A stretch of 64,000 bases of DNA from Anthopleura xanthogrammica (taxonomy: Eukaryota; Cnidaria; Anthozoa; Actiniaria; Actiniidae). The stretch covers positions 5,407,858 to 5,471,857 of the forward strand of contig OZ025214.1 in the NCBI GenBank assembly GCA_964019055.1, written 5' to 3'. Positions 1-11,137 of this stretch are shown here, one piece after another. The notes beneath the pieces are model-generated. The model was not told where the DNA came from. It searched no databases and saw only the letters and a list, made by a program, of their open reading frames with translations. Made by a program: the position numbers and the translations under genes. Position 1 is the first letter of the stretch. Every line of letters starts with the position of its first letter.

Positions 1-1010
1 TTCAAAAAGGTCATGATTGACAAATTAAAGAAATAATGTCGAGAATTCAATATATTCTTATTAGATTTTCCGGCTGTTGCAGATGTTTGAATGGTGAAAT
101 TTTGATACAATTTTGAACTCTGTCAAAACTGTCTCATAGTAGCAGGTGTAGTAACACTGAAGTAGCACACCCATTTTCATTAATCTATTTTGCTCAAATG
201 ATTCGCTTATTTTCTACGGCTATTTTAATGTTGTATTAGCATTTTATAGAGAATGAGCAAGACCGTTGATAAATAGACCTAAGTCAAAAGATTTGTACTC
301 ATATGTTTGTCTAAATACTTACGTTTTACAGAACGCTTGATCCGGCCTTGGTCAACTTGGGTCATCCAAACTCACACCACAGGAAGACCATCACATGTCA
401 CCTTCCCGTACATATTAGCTATAGTCCCTTTGAGCAAGACTTTTTTGTCGAGTTGTTCTCAGTTATTTCAAATGTTTCGGAAAGCTCGATTTTCTGGCGG
501 GCATACCTAGTTAATAAGATTTGAAAACAAAAATTATAAAATGATTTGAATTCGAAAAGGTCTGATACACATGACAGGGTACCCACGCGGCTGGTCTCAA
601 ATTACAGAATTTTCTTGGAATGTTTTTGCGTTTGCTTTGAACTTGTATCCATAAATTCTGCTAAGACCTGTCAAGAGCCGCGGGTGGTCTGCTTTAGTTG
701 TTATGGCAACGTTCATCATGACGTTAGGTTTTTTGGTCTGTCAAGCTCATGGTGGTCGGGTTTGTAATAATAACCTTTTTCGAATAGATTAGGATTGAGT
801 TCAATTTTTTTTTTTTTTTGAAGGTAACTATAAATATGAGTGGATGCTATCGATAGTAGACGGAATAGAGAAATATTAAATTCCAAAGACAAAGCCACGG
901 TTATGACATTAATAGGTTGGTATGTTTGATTTAGAAATAGCAATAAGATAGGCGATAATAACACTTCGACTGCTTGCAAAAATGGTCTATAGAGTCGGAA
1001 GATTGACAAA
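1..1010. other. Gene-free AT-rich stretch
   Basis: No convincing gene is seen. Open frames here are short, lack recognisable motifs and have no supporting splice or promoter signals. The right part grades into degenerate GAAG/GGAA-rich DNA that leads into the GA microsatellite. Confidence 0.6.
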
Positions 1011-1253
1011 AATATGAGGGAAGGATTGAAGCAGGAGGGAAGGAAGGCACTCGGTGATTAAGCAAGGAAGCAAAGAGGCAATGAAGCAAGGAGGAAAAGA
1101 AGAAATGAAACAACGAAGGAATGAGGGAAGCAAGGAAGCGTGGAGGGAAAGAAAGAAGTAAAGAAGGAAGGAAGGAATGATCGAAGCAAAAAGGAAAGGA
1201 GCGAAGGAAGGAAAGAACGAAGGAACGAAATAAGAGAGAGGAACAGAGAGAGG

Positions 1254-1256
<3 letters not shown>

Positions 1257-1335
<79 letters not shown>
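1257..1335. repeat. (GA)n microsatellite
   Basis: About 79 bases of almost perfect GA dinucleotide repeat, preceded from about 1015 by a degenerate purine-rich GGAA/GAAG stretch. The open frames here (Ser-Leu on one strand, Arg-Glu on the other) are repeat artefacts. Confidence 0.97.
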
Positions 1336-1345
<10 letters not shown>

Positions 1346-1349
<4 letters not shown>

Positions 1350-2226
1350 AAGAGGGACTATAACCCTTTGGCTACCACAATTTCCGTTTTGCATATGATA
1401 TCAATCATTAGTAATCATAAATGATAAGTACCTTGTCCTAAATGTATATCCCTTTTTATATTGCTATACTTATATTTCTGAAAACCCTGAAGAAAAAACA
1501 AGATGAGAGAAAATTATTAAAATACGCTTTGGATTTTCAGTCTAAAAAACATTCATAGTTGGGAACGCGGCCTAACAGATAAAGTCTTCTTTCAGACGCT
1601 AGATAGCCAGTCAGTTCCTAATTAGCATAGCACTCTGAGTTATCTATGCAATTAATTTTAATTATTTTTAATTATAATTTAAAAATTGCCAATGGTAACA
1701 ATATCATATAATATAAGCCGAAGATGTCTTCTTCAGTTTCGAATGCCACGGATCTCAGGTTTGGCCATATAACTTCGAGAGCCAAGACCAAAACGTACCT
1801 TCTACTACTGATTCAGAAGTAGTCAGCAATTCAGTGTAGTACGTAGTCTGAAGAGTCTTGCATGGTTTAGTTGTCTATGCGTTGCTAAGAAACACAGCCA
1901 CGCTATATGTCTAATGAACGAATTGACGCCTTTAGTCCTAAAATAGCACCGACATTGATAAAAATACATAAAAAAAGATCCAAGGGAGACCAGTTGCTAC
2001 TAATAGATCTTAAAGTCTAAATTGGGATGCGTGGGAAGACTGGATGTATCTAAAAAGGATCTACACCACGTGTAAAGGCGCTTCTGTTATATTATCACCA
2101 CTTGACCAGACAAGTATAATACCGCTCAAAGATACAATGAAAAAATTTGACTTCAACCGTGAAATAATACACGAAAAGTGTCGAAGAGCGAAGAGAAAAT
2201 AATAGAAAAACTGCCTTTCTGTTAGA
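1346..2226. other. Gene-free stretch
   Basis: No gene, RNA gene or clear repeat is recognised. The DNA looks unique and AT-rich. Confidence 0.5.
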
Positions 2227-2536
2227 TTGAAATCCTTCAATTTTATCGAACCCTTAAACAACCTCTGGGTTGATCAAAGTCAGGACACAGCTAACTCACA
2301 GATTGTAACAATATCTGAGCTGATCATAGTCAAGGACACGGCTAACTCACAGATAGAATTGGAATTTAGTTGGTTAGGTTTTATGGTGGAAGTAAAATCG
2401 GAGAATCCGCGGATAAAAGCCCTTGAATCAAGGGAGAGACCCAACAAACTCTACTCTTATGTGATGCAGAGTCTAGGAATGAAACCCGAGACCCCAGAGA
2501 GGAGAGGCGAGTGCACTACCACTACACCACCCTTGA
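2227..2536 (-). mobile_element. tRNA-derived SINE, near full length
   Basis: Read on the minus strand, the element starts with a tRNA-like head: a box A-like motif TAGTGGTAGTGCACTCG (2509-2525) and a box B-like motif GGTTTCATTCC (2476-2486; consensus GGTTCGANNCC). A body follows, then two diverged units of a ~57-bp minisatellite (key strings CTGTGAGTTAGC and CCCAGAGGTTGTTT), and a tail containing TCGATAAAATTGAA. The same body, minisatellite and tail recur at 15865-15995, 18268-18398, 18845-19113, 33975-34700, 36830-36893 and 45978-46143. Box positions are seen directly; the SINE assignment is inference from the pol III-like head and the dispersed copies. Confidence 0.7.
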
Positions 2537-3617
2537 TTTCGTAAACACTCTAATACTAATACTTTTACTACTACTGACCATTACTGCTTCGCCTCTTCGA
2601 TAGTACTATACTATACTACTGATTACAAGAACTCACACTCTATACTACTACCATCACCAACACCACCAGCACACTACTGCTGGACCTGCTACTACTACTG
2701 ACTTTACTCAGTTAGGTACCACTTATTACTTGTTCATAGATGTATATTTTAGTTAATATTTTCTTAAGCTAGTATGGATAAAGAAAAGAACCATCCGTAC
2801 ATGCATATAGCCCAGACGTTGCCAGGTCAACTTGCTGTGCTTTTGTGCAGTATTCATTGGTTGTTATCGCATTATACGCAAGTACTAGAGCTACTTAATC
2901 TTCATTTACATCTTTCTCGGTGCTCGGTTTAATTTTAAATTAAACGACAAGAAAAAATCGACCCAATGTCATCTGATCTCCCAGCGCTACATAACTGTTG
3001 GAAACTACTTGTTAAGATCGTGTCTTTCATCATCTTCAGTAGCTCCTAATTGTGAATAAGCATTGCTTTCTGGCTTTGAAAACTCTCAAGGAGCAAGAAC
3101 TAATACACTAGTTGCAGTAGCCATGAAAACTCTGAAGAAACTAAGCCTGCAGGGCACGCATCACTAGTCTTTCTTTTGTTCAATTCCTACTGGGCGGCAA
3201 CTCGACACCTAATCTGTCCGTCATTCAAAACATCATACTTAATGCCCCTATGCTTTTCAAGATCGTCACTCAGTCAGACAGCACTCAAGAGTCAGTCAAG
3301 TGAAGTCGGCGCTTGCTTCTCTATGACTTTCATTTTCTGAAGAAGAAGCAATGGAACCTCAAGACTGCACTTTGCTAGAAGTCTAATCAACTAGATCAGT
3401 GATTCAGTTTTCTCGCAACTCAAAATTGGACTCAGACTCAGAGAAAGAATATGTTCTTTACACTACTTCCTTCCGCACAGTTAAGTAATTTGTAGACACT
3501 GTCTGGCTTATACCTTGAGTGACATTTTGTGTTGTGCGAAGAACCTAACATCCATCTTCATTGAGTGATCTATCGTTTGACTGGATCGCCGCATGAAAGT
3601 ACAGTCATCCAGTTTCA
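2537..3617. other. Gene-free 5' flank of the zinc-finger gene
   Basis: No gene is seen. 2549-2710 is a degenerate ACT/CTA-rich microsatellite abutting the SINE head. The remainder is the upstream flank of the zinc-finger gene and presumably holds its distal regulatory sequence, but no specific site can be assigned. Confidence 0.45.
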
Positions 3618-3625
3618 TATAAAAG
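3618..3625 (+). promoter_or_regulatory. TATA box of the zinc-finger gene
   Basis: TATAAAAG lies 93 bases upstream of the start codon of the intronless zinc-finger ORF. Transcription would be expected to start about 3648, giving a short unspliced leader of roughly 70 bases. Motif seen directly; function inferred from position. Confidence 0.55.
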
Positions 3626-3717
3626 GACCGTGGAACTATCATCACGCAACTTTGAATATTATTTGAGTAAGCTGAACCGAGATTGCTTGGATTCAACGAG
3701 GCGTTGCAGAGCAAAAT

Positions 3718-6177
3718 ATGGCATATCAGATCCTGGAATACGTTCACCAACCTGGTATAAGACAAGGCGATGAACTTGTATATTTTACACAGTCAGTCAT
3801 CAAGATGGAAAGAGAGATTTCTCAAATAACTAAAGAGCAAAAAGCTTGTCAAGTCCACAACACACCAACGATTCCTACAAGCGTTCCTTACACACCTGAG
3901 TGGCGTCGAATTGGCTTGGATGGTGAAAATATTTGCTCTAGATTGATCGAATCAAGGAAGAGCGTGCAAGCTGATAAAAGCGCAGAGAGTGTAAGACTCG
4001 CGGAGGATCTAAGACAGGAAAGACTAGCATTTGCATCGAGGGAGCAAGCTTTTGAAAGCGCATCAGAGACAGAAGGAAAACTTCAGCATACCAATGGGCC
4101 AAGAAGGCACATGACAGAATCTAGAAACAGTATTATATGGACTCCATCACAGACACCACAAACATATAAGGACTTTAAACCTACAGATTGTAATATAACT
4201 TTATCGAGAGTCTATTTTGCACAAGGTAGCGAAAGAAATAGTGATCAAGTTCCAGTATATGACTATAATTGCACAAGGAGTGATCCAGAAACGTTTGAAC
4301 TACCACAGAACAATAACATAGCAGATAAAGAAAAGAATAGCTTCGTGGAAAAGATAATTGTTCCCTCAAGGAGACAAAGTGCGCCTAGTTCATTCAACAG
4401 TTCAGTTGCTAAACCAAGTCCGCTTTTTGGAGGAAGATTTCAGAATCCACAGCCTACCGGCAGAGGATACAGAAAATGCGCGGGTAAGAGATTGTCGTCA
4501 GAAACAGAAGAGTACATTTACTTTCTACCTGAATGTCAAGAACCTAGACCAAAACCTCTCAGACGCGACGCAATATGTTCAAAGTCTTACTCAATCAGTG
4601 ATGAATACTCTCCGCCAGTAAAGCGCTCAAAACCTGATCAAGAAGTGCCCCAGATAATTGTCATACCCGACGAAAATGAAGTGGTTACTACGAGGCAGAG
4701 CAGAAATAAGGAGTCAAATCTTATGCAGGTTGTAACAGATAGCGAGGGTCGGATTCATGTGAACGTTGCTATTACTCCTGCCCCAGAGAGGCAACATGTT
4801 GAAGTTACAAAACCTATTATTGCTCATGAAGGACATAGCGCCCTGAAGAAAAATCATGGAGAACTCGAGAGGAATATGAGAAAACCATCCAACGGCAAAG
4901 AGTGCTTGGAAATCAACGAATGCTCTTCGGAGGCTATAAATTTTGAAAATCAGACAGCCAAGACATGCAACCACATTTCTGCTTTAATAACAAATGATCA
5001 TCAATGGGATGCTTGGAAAAGGGCAAACTGCATTCCTTGTGAAGAGTTTGACCACTACACAAAGTACGATCATTGCAGAACGGTGCAATCCTCTGAGGGA
5101 GAAAGATATATCATCGGTTCCCAAGATGAAAATAATAATAACAGTTCAGGAGTTGAAACGCCTCATTTGAACAAATTCCTCCATATTCCAAGCCATAGCG
5201 TTCCAGACAGAAGCATGATCAGTCATGCAAAGGCAGCCAAGCAAAACTTCATAAAGTATTGTGAACAAACAACACAGAAAGAAAGATGTACTGAAAGATT
5301 TTCCAATATCCCTAAAGAAAACTGTTCAGAGAATTATCAGTCTCTGTTAAAGAACAATCAAAGATTTGCTTGTATGGACGGGGATGATGCGCGCTGTCAG
5401 AAAACACAAATAAGTACAAACAACGATCAGGCAAAAGGACCTCTAGTAGGGGTCAATGATAGGCGAACAATATGCAAGCATAATTTTAGAAACAGAACAC
5501 AAAGGTGCTCAGTTCAAGCTCTAAAGGAAGACACGGGGTGCAAATACAGTAATGAATGTGAAACATCTTTAAGACAAGAAAAGGCCGTCATGAAGGACAA
5601 TCGAAAAGACCTGGCAGTAACCATTTTGTCCGGCAATAAAAATAATGATGGCCAAACGTCAAGTTCAGTGCCCAGCAGGAGCAAGGCTAGTCGTATTAAA
5701 ACCAGCTCAAATACAGATATGTCTATGCAGCCAACGACAGAGAAGAAAAACAGTGTCAGTGGCTTTAGGAAGGAGATGAAAACAAGAAAGGTTAGCACCC
5801 CACCCAAACAGACCTTAACGAAAAGTTCCGGCAGCACTGAGCTTGGAGGTCGATATCAATGCGACTGGCCAGCCTGCGACAAGACTTTCCGTCACTACTC
5901 GTTTCTAGTCCTTCACAAAAGGATCCATACAGGGGAGAGACCTTACGTCTGTTCGTGGGAGGGATGCACCAAGCAGTTCCGTCGATCTGATGACTATCAA
6001 AGACACTATCGCGTGCATACTGGTGACAAACCGTATGTTTGTATGTATTGTGGTAAGGGGTTTAAGCGATCAGATCATAGGTTATTCCATTACAGGGCTA
6101 TTCATCATATTGAGAAAGACGTAGATAAAAAAAAGAAGAAAATAAATGAAATTAGACAGGACATATCTAACAATTAG
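3718..6177 (+). CDS. KLF-like three-C2H2-zinc-finger transcription factor
   Basis: An uninterrupted 819-residue ORF. The C-terminus carries three tandem C2H2 fingers with KLF/Sp-type spacing: finger 1 C715, C720, H733, H737; finger 2 C745, C750, H763, H767; finger 3 C775, C778, H791, H796. They are joined by TGERPY- and TGDKPY-type linkers. Fingers 2 and 3 contain RRSDDYQRH and KRSDHRLFH, resembling the RSDELTRH and RSDHLALH helices of KLF/Sp proteins, so a GC/GT-box DNA target is plausible. Finger 1 (RHYSFLVLH) is atypical. The ~710-residue N-terminal part is polar, low-hydrophobicity and probably disordered, with no domain recognised; it is much longer than in most KLFs. The C-terminus ends in a lysine-rich stretch that could add nuclear localisation. 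No intron is needed. A TATA box lies 93 bases upstream. It is presumably a nuclear sequence-specific regulator; the exact subfamily is uncertain. Confidence 0.85.
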   Translation: MAYQILEYVHQPGIRQGDELVYFTQSVIKMEREISQITKEQKACQVHNTPTIPTSVPYTPEWRRIGLDGENICSRLIESRKSVQADKSAESVRLAEDLRQERLAFASREQAFESASETEGKLQHTNGPRRHMTESRNSIIWTPSQTPQTYKDFKPTDCNITLSRVYFAQGSERNSDQVPVYDYNCTRSDPETFELPQNNNIADKEKNSFVEKIIVPSRRQSAPSSFNSSVAKPSPLFGGRFQNPQPTGRGYRKCAGKRLSSETEEYIYFLPECQEPRPKPLRRDAICSKSYSISDEYSPPVKRSKPDQEVPQIIVIPDENEVVTTRQSRNKESNLMQVVTDSEGRIHVNVAITPAPERQHVEVTKPIIAHEGHSALKKNHGELERNMRKPSNGKECLEINECSSEAINFENQTAKTCNHISALITNDHQWDAWKRANCIPCEEFDHYTKYDHCRTVQSSEGERYIIGSQDENNNNSSGVETPHLNKFLHIPSHSVPDRSMISHAKAAKQNFIKYCEQTTQKERCTERFSNIPKENCSENYQSLLKNNQRFACMDGDDARCQKTQISTNNDQAKGPLVGVNDRRTICKHNFRNRTQRCSVQALKEDTGCKYSNECETSLRQEKAVMKDNRKDLAVTILSGNKNNDGQTSSSVPSRSKASRIKTSSNTDMSMQPTTEKKNSVSGFRKEMKTRKVSTPPKQTLTKSSGSTELGGRYQCDWPACDKTFRHYSFLVLHKRIHTGERPYVCSWEGCTKQFRRSDDYQRHYRVHTGDKPYVCMYCGKGFKRSDHRLFHYRAIHHIEKDVDKKKKKINEIRQDISNN

Positions 6178-7166
<989 letters not shown>

Positions 7167-7684
7167 GAAAGAAGATTTTTCAAATGTTTCACTATATATA
7201 TCCACTTGCAGCAATTGTGTTTGTTTGATGAACACCATGGCATGCAGATACATGTCTTGAGCTTTCTTGCTTGAAGCCTTTGAAATTAAGAGAATAAAAA
7301 AAATAGTTTAGAATTTGAATAAATAATCATGAATCAGGTTTAGATAAATATAAATGCTTTGAACTTTTGATGTGGAAAAAATGTTTTAGTTTTCAGCTGA
7401 AAAGATTGGTAATTACATTACAAATAAAATGAAAGGTACTTTAACATTCTATATTGTATATTGCGCAGGAACAAACGACTGAATAAAGCTGTGCATTTCT
7501 GTCACTCAGTATCATGTTATCGTTGCGCGCAGCCTCCATATTTTTGCATTGCTTGAGGTTTTTTTGCGCACCCAGTGCGCATCCACACGCGTCACTGCGT
7601 AAGAACAAGGACTGACAGAAAGGCTGGTTCTGCATAGCTGTAATTTATTTCAACATTGCGCGCAGTCTATATGTTGCTTGAGGT

Positions 7685-7829
7685 TCGCTAGCGCATTCAA
7701 AAATATCGCAGGCGCGTACATGATCTCGAGGCATTTTCGGGCAGAGTCAATTAATAGCGCGCATGATCTTGCCCGAAAATGCCTCTTTTTCATGTCTGCG
7801 CCTGCGATATTTTTGAAAGCGCTCGCGCA
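7685..7829. mobile_element. CpG-rich hairpin (MITE-like) element
   Basis: Two ~58-base arms (7686-7743 and 7770-7829) are near-perfect inverted copies; both contain the AATATCGCAGGCGC and CATTTTCGGGCA core. They flank a ~26-base spacer. The surrounding 7540-8040 segment is also rich in GCGC and ACACGCG strings, unlike the AT-rich background. The structure suggests a palindromic MITE, but no autonomous partner or clear target duplication was identified. Confidence 0.6.
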
Positions 7830-8835
7830 ACTCGAGAAAGGACTACCCTCTTCCAACTTGCACATGCGTGGTACGCATCCACACGCGTTGCGCAAGAATA
7901 TAAAGCGTGACTGAATGGGTGGTGTGCACCCACACGCGCCACACATTCACTTCAATCTCGTTCCCCAGAGCCATCGTTTCTCTTGGTCAGCACCAAGATA
8001 TCCACACGTGTATTACGCATGCGCATGTGCGAACCTTTATACCTTCCTGCGCTAGAAAATCTTTCTACTCAGTGTTTGTTTGAAGCTGATGGATTCATGA
8101 TTCTAGGCTAAATCCATGAAAGATAATGCAAGAATAATCTAAGTTTAGTCGCCAAACGGATTTGAAAAAATTGAATTCAGTTTTCTCACCATATCCAACT
8201 TTCGAAAGAAATCATTCTTCGGTTCCTTCCTTGTAAGAATTCTTGATATTGAAACTAAAATGTAGAGTAAAATAAATTTTAAGCTTCGAATTGAGCGGTT
8301 ATCTAAAACGTCTCAGACTCGGCTGTTGCGATTGTCGTAGGACCCAGAAGGGTTTGCTTTCCACCCTCCACCCTCCCCCCGTAAGGATTTTTAGTCCAGT
8401 CATCTTATTGAATATTCATCGAAGAGGTATTCTTGGTTGGAGATCTTGAAACTAATCCCTCTGCAATCGAGCCAGGAGCGACAACCAAGCAAAAGGAATC
8501 TTTCAATTTTGCAGCTAAAAATCCAGGTATTCTACTTTCTCAAACCTTTGAATAGCATTTGATAGGATTCCCCAGCTTGTTTTGGTTTGTTTTGTGCGAC
8601 CCAACGTTCGTTTCCGTCTCAAAAACGAAACAGCAGCGCTGAACAGCATCCCCGTAGGTGTACTTTGTGTTTACTAGAATTGTTTCCTTGAAATAAGTTG
8701 CTAGGACCAACTGATGAATCAAACAATGACTCCCTAAAACAGCTTTAAAGAGATAGAAATGGAAGGATTTGTTTATAAAGCAGGAACGTACTTAAAGCTA
8801 GTTTAGTACAAACATTGATGGCATCTTCTCAACAT

Positions 8836-9230
8836 CGAAAATTATTTCGTACCGGCACCGAACATGATTAACTTTACCGTCGTTAGTTTAGATGAATTTC
8901 AATCTCGTTTATTTCATACGTAGAAAAAGAAATTACGCGCCAGTTAGCTTCGGTGGAATCCAAGTTTGTTTTTCTCTTTCAACTCTATCTAAGATTATTT
9001 TTCTATCATTTGGACTGAATATTTGCAGGAACTGTTGAGTACTGATTCTGAAAATTATTTGCCGGCAGCGAATTTTACCGTCGTTAGTGAGTTTAGATGA
9101 GTTTTCAATCTCGTTTATTTTATACGTAGAAAAAGAAATTACGCGCCAGTTAGCTTCGATGGAATCCTAGTTTGGCTTTGTCTTTCATTTTCTATCATTT
9201 GGACTGAATTGCAGGAACTGTTCCGTACTG
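8836..9230. repeat. Tandem duplication of about 206 bp
   Basis: Two diverged direct copies. Shared strings such as TTTACCGTCGTTAGT, AATTACGCGCCAGTTAGCTT and TCATTTGGACTGAAT recur with a period of about 206 bases. The second copy has a deletion. Non-coding. Confidence 0.75.
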
Positions 9231-11098
9231 GTTCTGATGTGACCTAACATTAGATGCAAGACGCTTTGAAGACCAAAATATTTGGCTTTATAGACCGGGT
9301 TTAAGAGTCTATCAAATTGAGCGAAGACTGTGAATTGAAGTTCAATTTTAATGATTTTTTTGGTTCGAGGGAGCGTATGTCGCCTACACAACACGACCAT
9401 ATGCCAAACCACCTTTTCACTGAAAAAACATGTAGATCACAGATTTCTGTCTGTGATAAATTTTCATTTGTCGTTTCTGAATAAACCACAGGCAGGTTTT
9501 TTTTTTCGAGGTCGCGACACGATCATTGTTGTGGGTTTTTTTTCGTACAGAGAAGTCCTTTATAGCATTTTGACTGTCATTCGTGGAGTCATGCACGTCT
9601 TGTAAGAGGCCAACATTAGACTAGACTCCTATTTTACTAACATGACAAGTACTTGAATATGCATCAGCTTCGTATTTATGCAGTAGATGACAATGTTTTG
9701 ACTGACATTTTTTTTACATTTGTGGCAAGGCTAGAGTAAGATTTGGCATATTAAACACAAATTCGTGTAAACAGTGGACCCAGCACAGACGAGAACGTTT
9801 TTTTCTCGTAGTATAGTTGAAGAAGACGCTACGAGATTACTTGCGAATCCCAAGTGTTTTATAATCTATAAGCATAAAACAATAACAATTCTCTAGGGAA
9901 AACCAAAAACAATCGAAAAGCTCTTAAAATGAACCAACATTCCTTTGATAAAATATGAAACGTACTGCTGTCTTCAGTCAGGTCAGAAATATTATACCAA
10001 AAATATTTCTTACAAATTCAGTAATTTTGTCGAATACTGAATTACTTTGGCTTAAATTAAAGATTATGAAGTTGAAATCTGCCGAGAAATTAAGAGAAAT
10101 CGTTAATTAAAAAATATTCTTATCTCTTCTAAATAATCCCTTAATTAAGTGTATTCTGATAACACAAAGCTGGCTTTTCAATCAAATTGCCCGAATGGTT
10201 TTCACGAAAATGGCTGTTCCTACAATTAAAGCATTACTCGACTCGTAATGACAGAGGTAAATGTTTCTGCTCGCTTTAGGTCAGATTCTATGTATTCGTT
10301 TGACTGGCAGTGCCTATTACAGTGCGTTTTTTTTCTCTGTCTGCATTCCTGTCCAGTGGAAACGAGGGCAATAAAGATAATGACGATAAATTGGGTCAAA
10401 GTAATACGAAACAAGTGACGGGTATTCTGCCTGTGAGAAAGCACACAAAAAAAAAACCTGCTTTCACTCAAGCCAGAAAACAGAGGCTAAAATGTCTGAA
10501 TAACCGCAGATAAAACCCTGTTTCATTCAACTCTATTCACAATAATATTCAATGTATATATTTTTTTGCCAGCAACATCTGTCACTCGGTGAAGTCACCG
10601 AGTGAAATACAAGCTGTTTGGTTCAGCGACTTATTCTGACAGGTCAAGAAGTTTTTTTTAAATGAATATTTTTCGCCTGAATATATTTAGAGAGAGTCTT
10701 GTTTCTTTAAACACTGTGCACGAAAATCATAGTATTTATCAGGCATCGATTCGACCATAGAAGTTCTGCATGTGCGTTTGTTTGTTGCCCCGGGCAACAT
10801 ACAGATGATGGCAGCTTTTTCCCGCGGTCAGTTCATAATGCCTTATATGGAGCTTTTTCTACTAAAGATGTAGAAATTAATGAATACGAATAAATCGCCC
10901 TTGTCTTTTGAGGGTAGCGCTTGATATTCACTCATTCCATGATCAAATTGGAATTTAGGAGAGAACCAACAAGCAACTCTGCTCACATACGATGGTGGGT
11001 CTGAGGATGGCTCACCGCAGATCGATGGTACCTTGTTTGTCGAACGTTCCACGAGAAGGTACCGTCTGAATTAATCACATCTTTCCTTTATTCCACAT
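9231..11098. other. Gene-free 5' flank of the phosphagen kinase
   Basis: No gene recognised. A short palindrome, CACTCGGTGAAGTCACCGAGTG, sits near 10582-10603. A CCCGGGCAAC-containing patch and local CpGs near 10780-10830 could belong to the promoter of the downstream kinase, whose leader exon must lie upstream of the splice acceptor at 11100. Confidence 0.4.
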
Positions 11099-11100
11099 AG
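11099..11100 (+). promoter_or_regulatory. Probable 3' splice site in the kinase 5' UTR
   Basis: A pyrimidine-rich run ending CTTTATTCCACATAG precedes a 37-base leader to the kinase ATG. This suggests a non-coding first exon upstream. The donor was not located. Confidence 0.4.
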
Positions 11101-11137
11101 GAAAAGTAATCCAAGCTTACATCCAACTGAATTCATC

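Noticed and set aside
7650..7946. Frames on both strands sharing the peptide FKNIAGA
   Set aside because: Explained by the palindromic hairpin at 7685-7829, which reads the same in both directions.
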